A stretch of 64,000 nt of DNA, from positions 61,766,882 through 61,830,881 of the forward strand of contig OX352761.1 in NCBI GenBank assembly GCA_947095585.1. The letters run 5' to 3'. Positions 62,221 through 64,000 of this stretch are shown here, one piece after another. The position numbers and the translations under genes are program-made. Numbering within the stretch: the first letter of the stretch is position 1; each line of letters opens with the position of its first letter. Below the pieces are notes generated by a model. That model was not told where the DNA came from. It saw only the letters and a program-made list of their open reading frames with translations, and did not search any database. The stretch comes from Nephrocerus scutellatus (taxonomy: Eukaryota > Arthropoda > Insecta > Diptera > Pipunculidae).

Positions 62221-64000
62221 TCCCTTGAGAAATGACTTGCTTCCAAAAATCCCAGTCCCTATTGGCCAGATCCCAGAATTTCCATAGGAACAAGTCTAAT
62301 AGTCACATATTAGTCCCACTTTCCGAGTTTCATACGAATCCCTTGAGAAATGGCTTGGTTCCAAAAATCCCAGACCCTATTGGCCAGATCCCAGAATTTC
62401 CATAGGAACAAGTCTTATAGTCACATATTAGTCCTACATTCCGAGTTTCATATGAATCCCTTGAGAAATGGCTTGGTTCCAAAAATTCCAGACCCTATTA
62501 GCCAGATCCCAGAATTTCCATAGGAACAAGTCTTATAGTCACATATTAGTCCTACATTCCGAGTTTCATACGAATCCCTTGAGAAATGGCTTGGTTCCAA
62601 AAATCCCAGGCCCTATTGGCCAGATCCCAGAATTTCCATAGGAACAAGTATTATAGTCACATATTAGTCCCACATTCCGAGTTTCATACGAATCCCTTGA
62701 GAAATGGCTTGGTTCTAAGAATCCCAGACCCTATTGGCCAGATCCCAGAATTTCCATAGGAACAAGTCTTATAGTCACGTATTAGTCCCACATTCCGAGT
62801 TTCATACGAATCCCTTGAGAAATGGCTTGGTTCCAAAAATCCCAGGCCCTATTGGCCAGATCCCAGAATTTCCATAGGAACAAGTATTATAGTCACATAT
62901 TAGTCCCACATTCCGAGTTTCATACGAATCCCTTGAGAAATGGCTTGGTTCTAAGAATCCCAGACCCTATTGGCCAGATCCCAGAATTTCCATAGGAACA
63001 AGTCTTATAGTCACGTATTAGTCCCACATTCCGAGTTTCATACGAATCCCTTGAGAAATGGCTTGGTTCCAAAAATCCCAGACCCTATTGGCCAGATCCC
63101 AGAATTTCCATACGAACAAGTCTTATAGTCACATATTAGTCCTACATTCCGAGTTTCATACGAATCCCTTGAGAAATGGCTTGGTTCCAAAACTCCCAGA
63201 CCCCAGAATTTCCATAAGAACAAGTCTAATAGTCACATATTAGTCCCACATTCCGAGTTTCATACGAATCTCTTGAGAAATGGCTTGGTTCCAAAAATCC
63301 CAGACCCTACTGGCCAGATCCCAGTCCATAGGAACAAGTCTTATAGTCACATATTAGTCCTACCTTCCGAGTTTCATACGAATCCCTTGAGAAATGGCTT
63401 GGTTCCAAAAATTCCAGGCCCTATTAGCCAGATCCCAGAATTTCCATATGAACAAGTCTTATAGTCACATATTAGTCCTACATTCCGAGATTCATACGAA
63501 TCCCTTGAGAAATGGCTTGGTTCCAAAAATCCCAGGCCCTATTGGCCAGATCACAGAATTTCCATAGGAACAAGTCTTATAGTCACATATTAGTCCTACA
63601 TTCCGAGATTCATACGAATCTCTTGAGAAATGGCTTGGTTCCAAAAATCCCAGACCCTATTGGCCAGATCCCAGACTTTCCATAGGAACAAGTCTTAAAG
63701 TCACATATTAGTCCTACCTTCCGAGTTTCATACGAATCCCTTGAGAAATGGCTTGGTTCCAAAAATTTCAGGCCCTATTATCCAGATCCCAGAATTTCCA
63801 TAGGAACAAGTCTTATAGTCACATATTAGTCCTACATTCCGAGATTCATACGAATCCCTTGAGAAATGGCGTGGTTCCAAAAATCCCAGGCCCTATTGGC
63901 CAGATCCCAGAATTTCCATAGGAACAAGTCTTATAGTCACGTATTAGTCCCACATTCCGAGTTTCATACGAATCCCTTGAGAAATGGCTTGGTTCCAAAA
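62220..64000 (+). repeat. B/D-type satellite block (partial, right edge of window)
   Basis: A B cassette starts at GACTTGCTTCC near 62233 but lacks the 117-bp monomer, and its AGTATTATAG plus GGTTCTAAGAATCC dimer is duplicated (about 62706 and 62942, 236 bp apart). The 104-bp monomer near 63200 and 114-bp monomer near 63322 follow, then D-type GAGATTCAT, AGATCACAGAA and ATTATCCAG monomers. The window ends inside a monomer after GGTTCCAAAA, so the array continues. Confidence 0.82.

Larger units (their letters stand above)
1..64000 (+). repeat. Tandem satellite DNA array, 118-bp monomer, about 540 copies
   Basis: The sequence beginning GGAACAAGTCTTATAG returns every 118 bases from the first base to the last, with no unique DNA between copies and no inverted copy seen. 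Most monomers differ from the first one at only a few positions. Length variants of 77, 104, 114, 117 and 119 bp are interspersed and some recur many times. The window starts at monomer phase 1 and ends at about phase 80, so both array edges lie outside. Because 118 is not a multiple of three, each reading frame rotates through all three phases and meets stops, so there is no conserved long frame. Long, same-orientation, homogeneous arrays with nested higher-order periods are characteristic of eukaryotic centromeric or heterochromatic satellites. The organism and the chromosomal position cannot be read from the sequence. I do not recognise the monomer as a named family. Confidence 0.98.

Noticed and set aside
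418..63464. About 120 open reading frames of 60-100 codons on both strands
   Set aside because: They are stop-free runs of under three monomers that repeat with the satellite. Overlapping frames are open on both strands, 118 is not a multiple of 3, their lengths change whenever a 1-, 4- or 14-bp indel shifts the frame, and no protein domain, signal peptide or codon pattern is visible.
1..64000. CRISPR-like repeat array
   Set aside because: Repeats abut each other with no variable spacers, the unit is 118 bp, and there are no cas genes.
1..64000. Tandem protein-coding repeats (for example a large repetitive surface protein)
   Set aside because: No frame stays open beyond about 100 codons and the unit length is not divisible by three.
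1..64000. Telomeric or rDNA spacer repeat
   Set aside because: No TTAGGG/TTTAGGG-type short repeats and no rRNA gene or rRNA-like segment occur in the window.
1..64000. Transposon or helitron origin of the array
   Set aside because: No terminal repeats, target-site duplications, transposase or reverse transcriptase remnants are present; the unit could descend from one but nothing here shows it.
1..64000. Wholesale assembly artefact
   Set aside because: The many distinct single-copy variants, exact indel bookkeeping and private mutations shared over long distances look like a real array resolved by long reads; individual copy numbers could still be wrong and cannot be checked from sequence alone.

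Overview
The whole 64 kb window is one uninterrupted tandem satellite array. A monomer of 118 bp (about 41.5% G+C in the first copy) is repeated head-to-tail, always in the same orientation, about 540 times. It runs from monomer phase 1 at base 1 to about phase 80 at base 64000, so neither edge of the array is visible. I see no protein-coding gene, rRNA, tRNA, transposable element, CRISPR array, origin or unique sequence. Such an array, with multi-level higher-order repeats (HORs), is typical of eukaryotic centromeric, pericentromeric or other heterochromatic DNA. I do not recognise the monomer and cannot name the organism, or decide between plant and animal.

The array is not uniform. Monomers fall into diagnostic variant classes that recur in fixed order and form four block types. 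A blocks (about 1-1063, 8390-15390, 26000-35120, 43340-44850, 46740-48270, 50600-52140, 58060-61030) carry a 119-bp monomer with one inserted T, plus CATAGGAATCC, GTCGCAC and CATTTCGAG variants. C blocks (for example 1064-2230, 15390-16540, 35120-36300, 44850-46030, 48270-49330, 52140-53080, 61030-62220) carry GATAAATGG, AACAGGTC and ACGCTATTGG variants. B blocks carry GACTTGCTTCC, a 117-bp, a 104-bp and a 114-bp monomer. D blocks carry ATTATCCAG, AATCCGTTGAG and CTTAAG variants.

The usual succession is A to C to B, repeated at roughly 3.3-3.9 kb, most clearly three times between 43.3 and 55 kb. Within this are smaller exact periods: 945 bp (8 monomers), 591 bp (5), 690 bp (6), 1044 bp (9), 1517 bp (13), 1869 bp (16), 2559 bp (22) and 3189/3190 bp (27). 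All of these are explained to the base by 118 times n plus the known length variants. One stretch near 6.7-11.1 kb reappears near 54.3-60.5 kb with shared rare mutations.

No genes work together here. The plausible role is structural (centromeric or heterochromatic). The best functional lead is a degenerate CENP-B-box-like 17-mer on the minus strand of most monomers, which is disrupted in specific variant classes. Block boundaries are given to about one monomer and were found by eye from diagnostic variants, not by alignment software.
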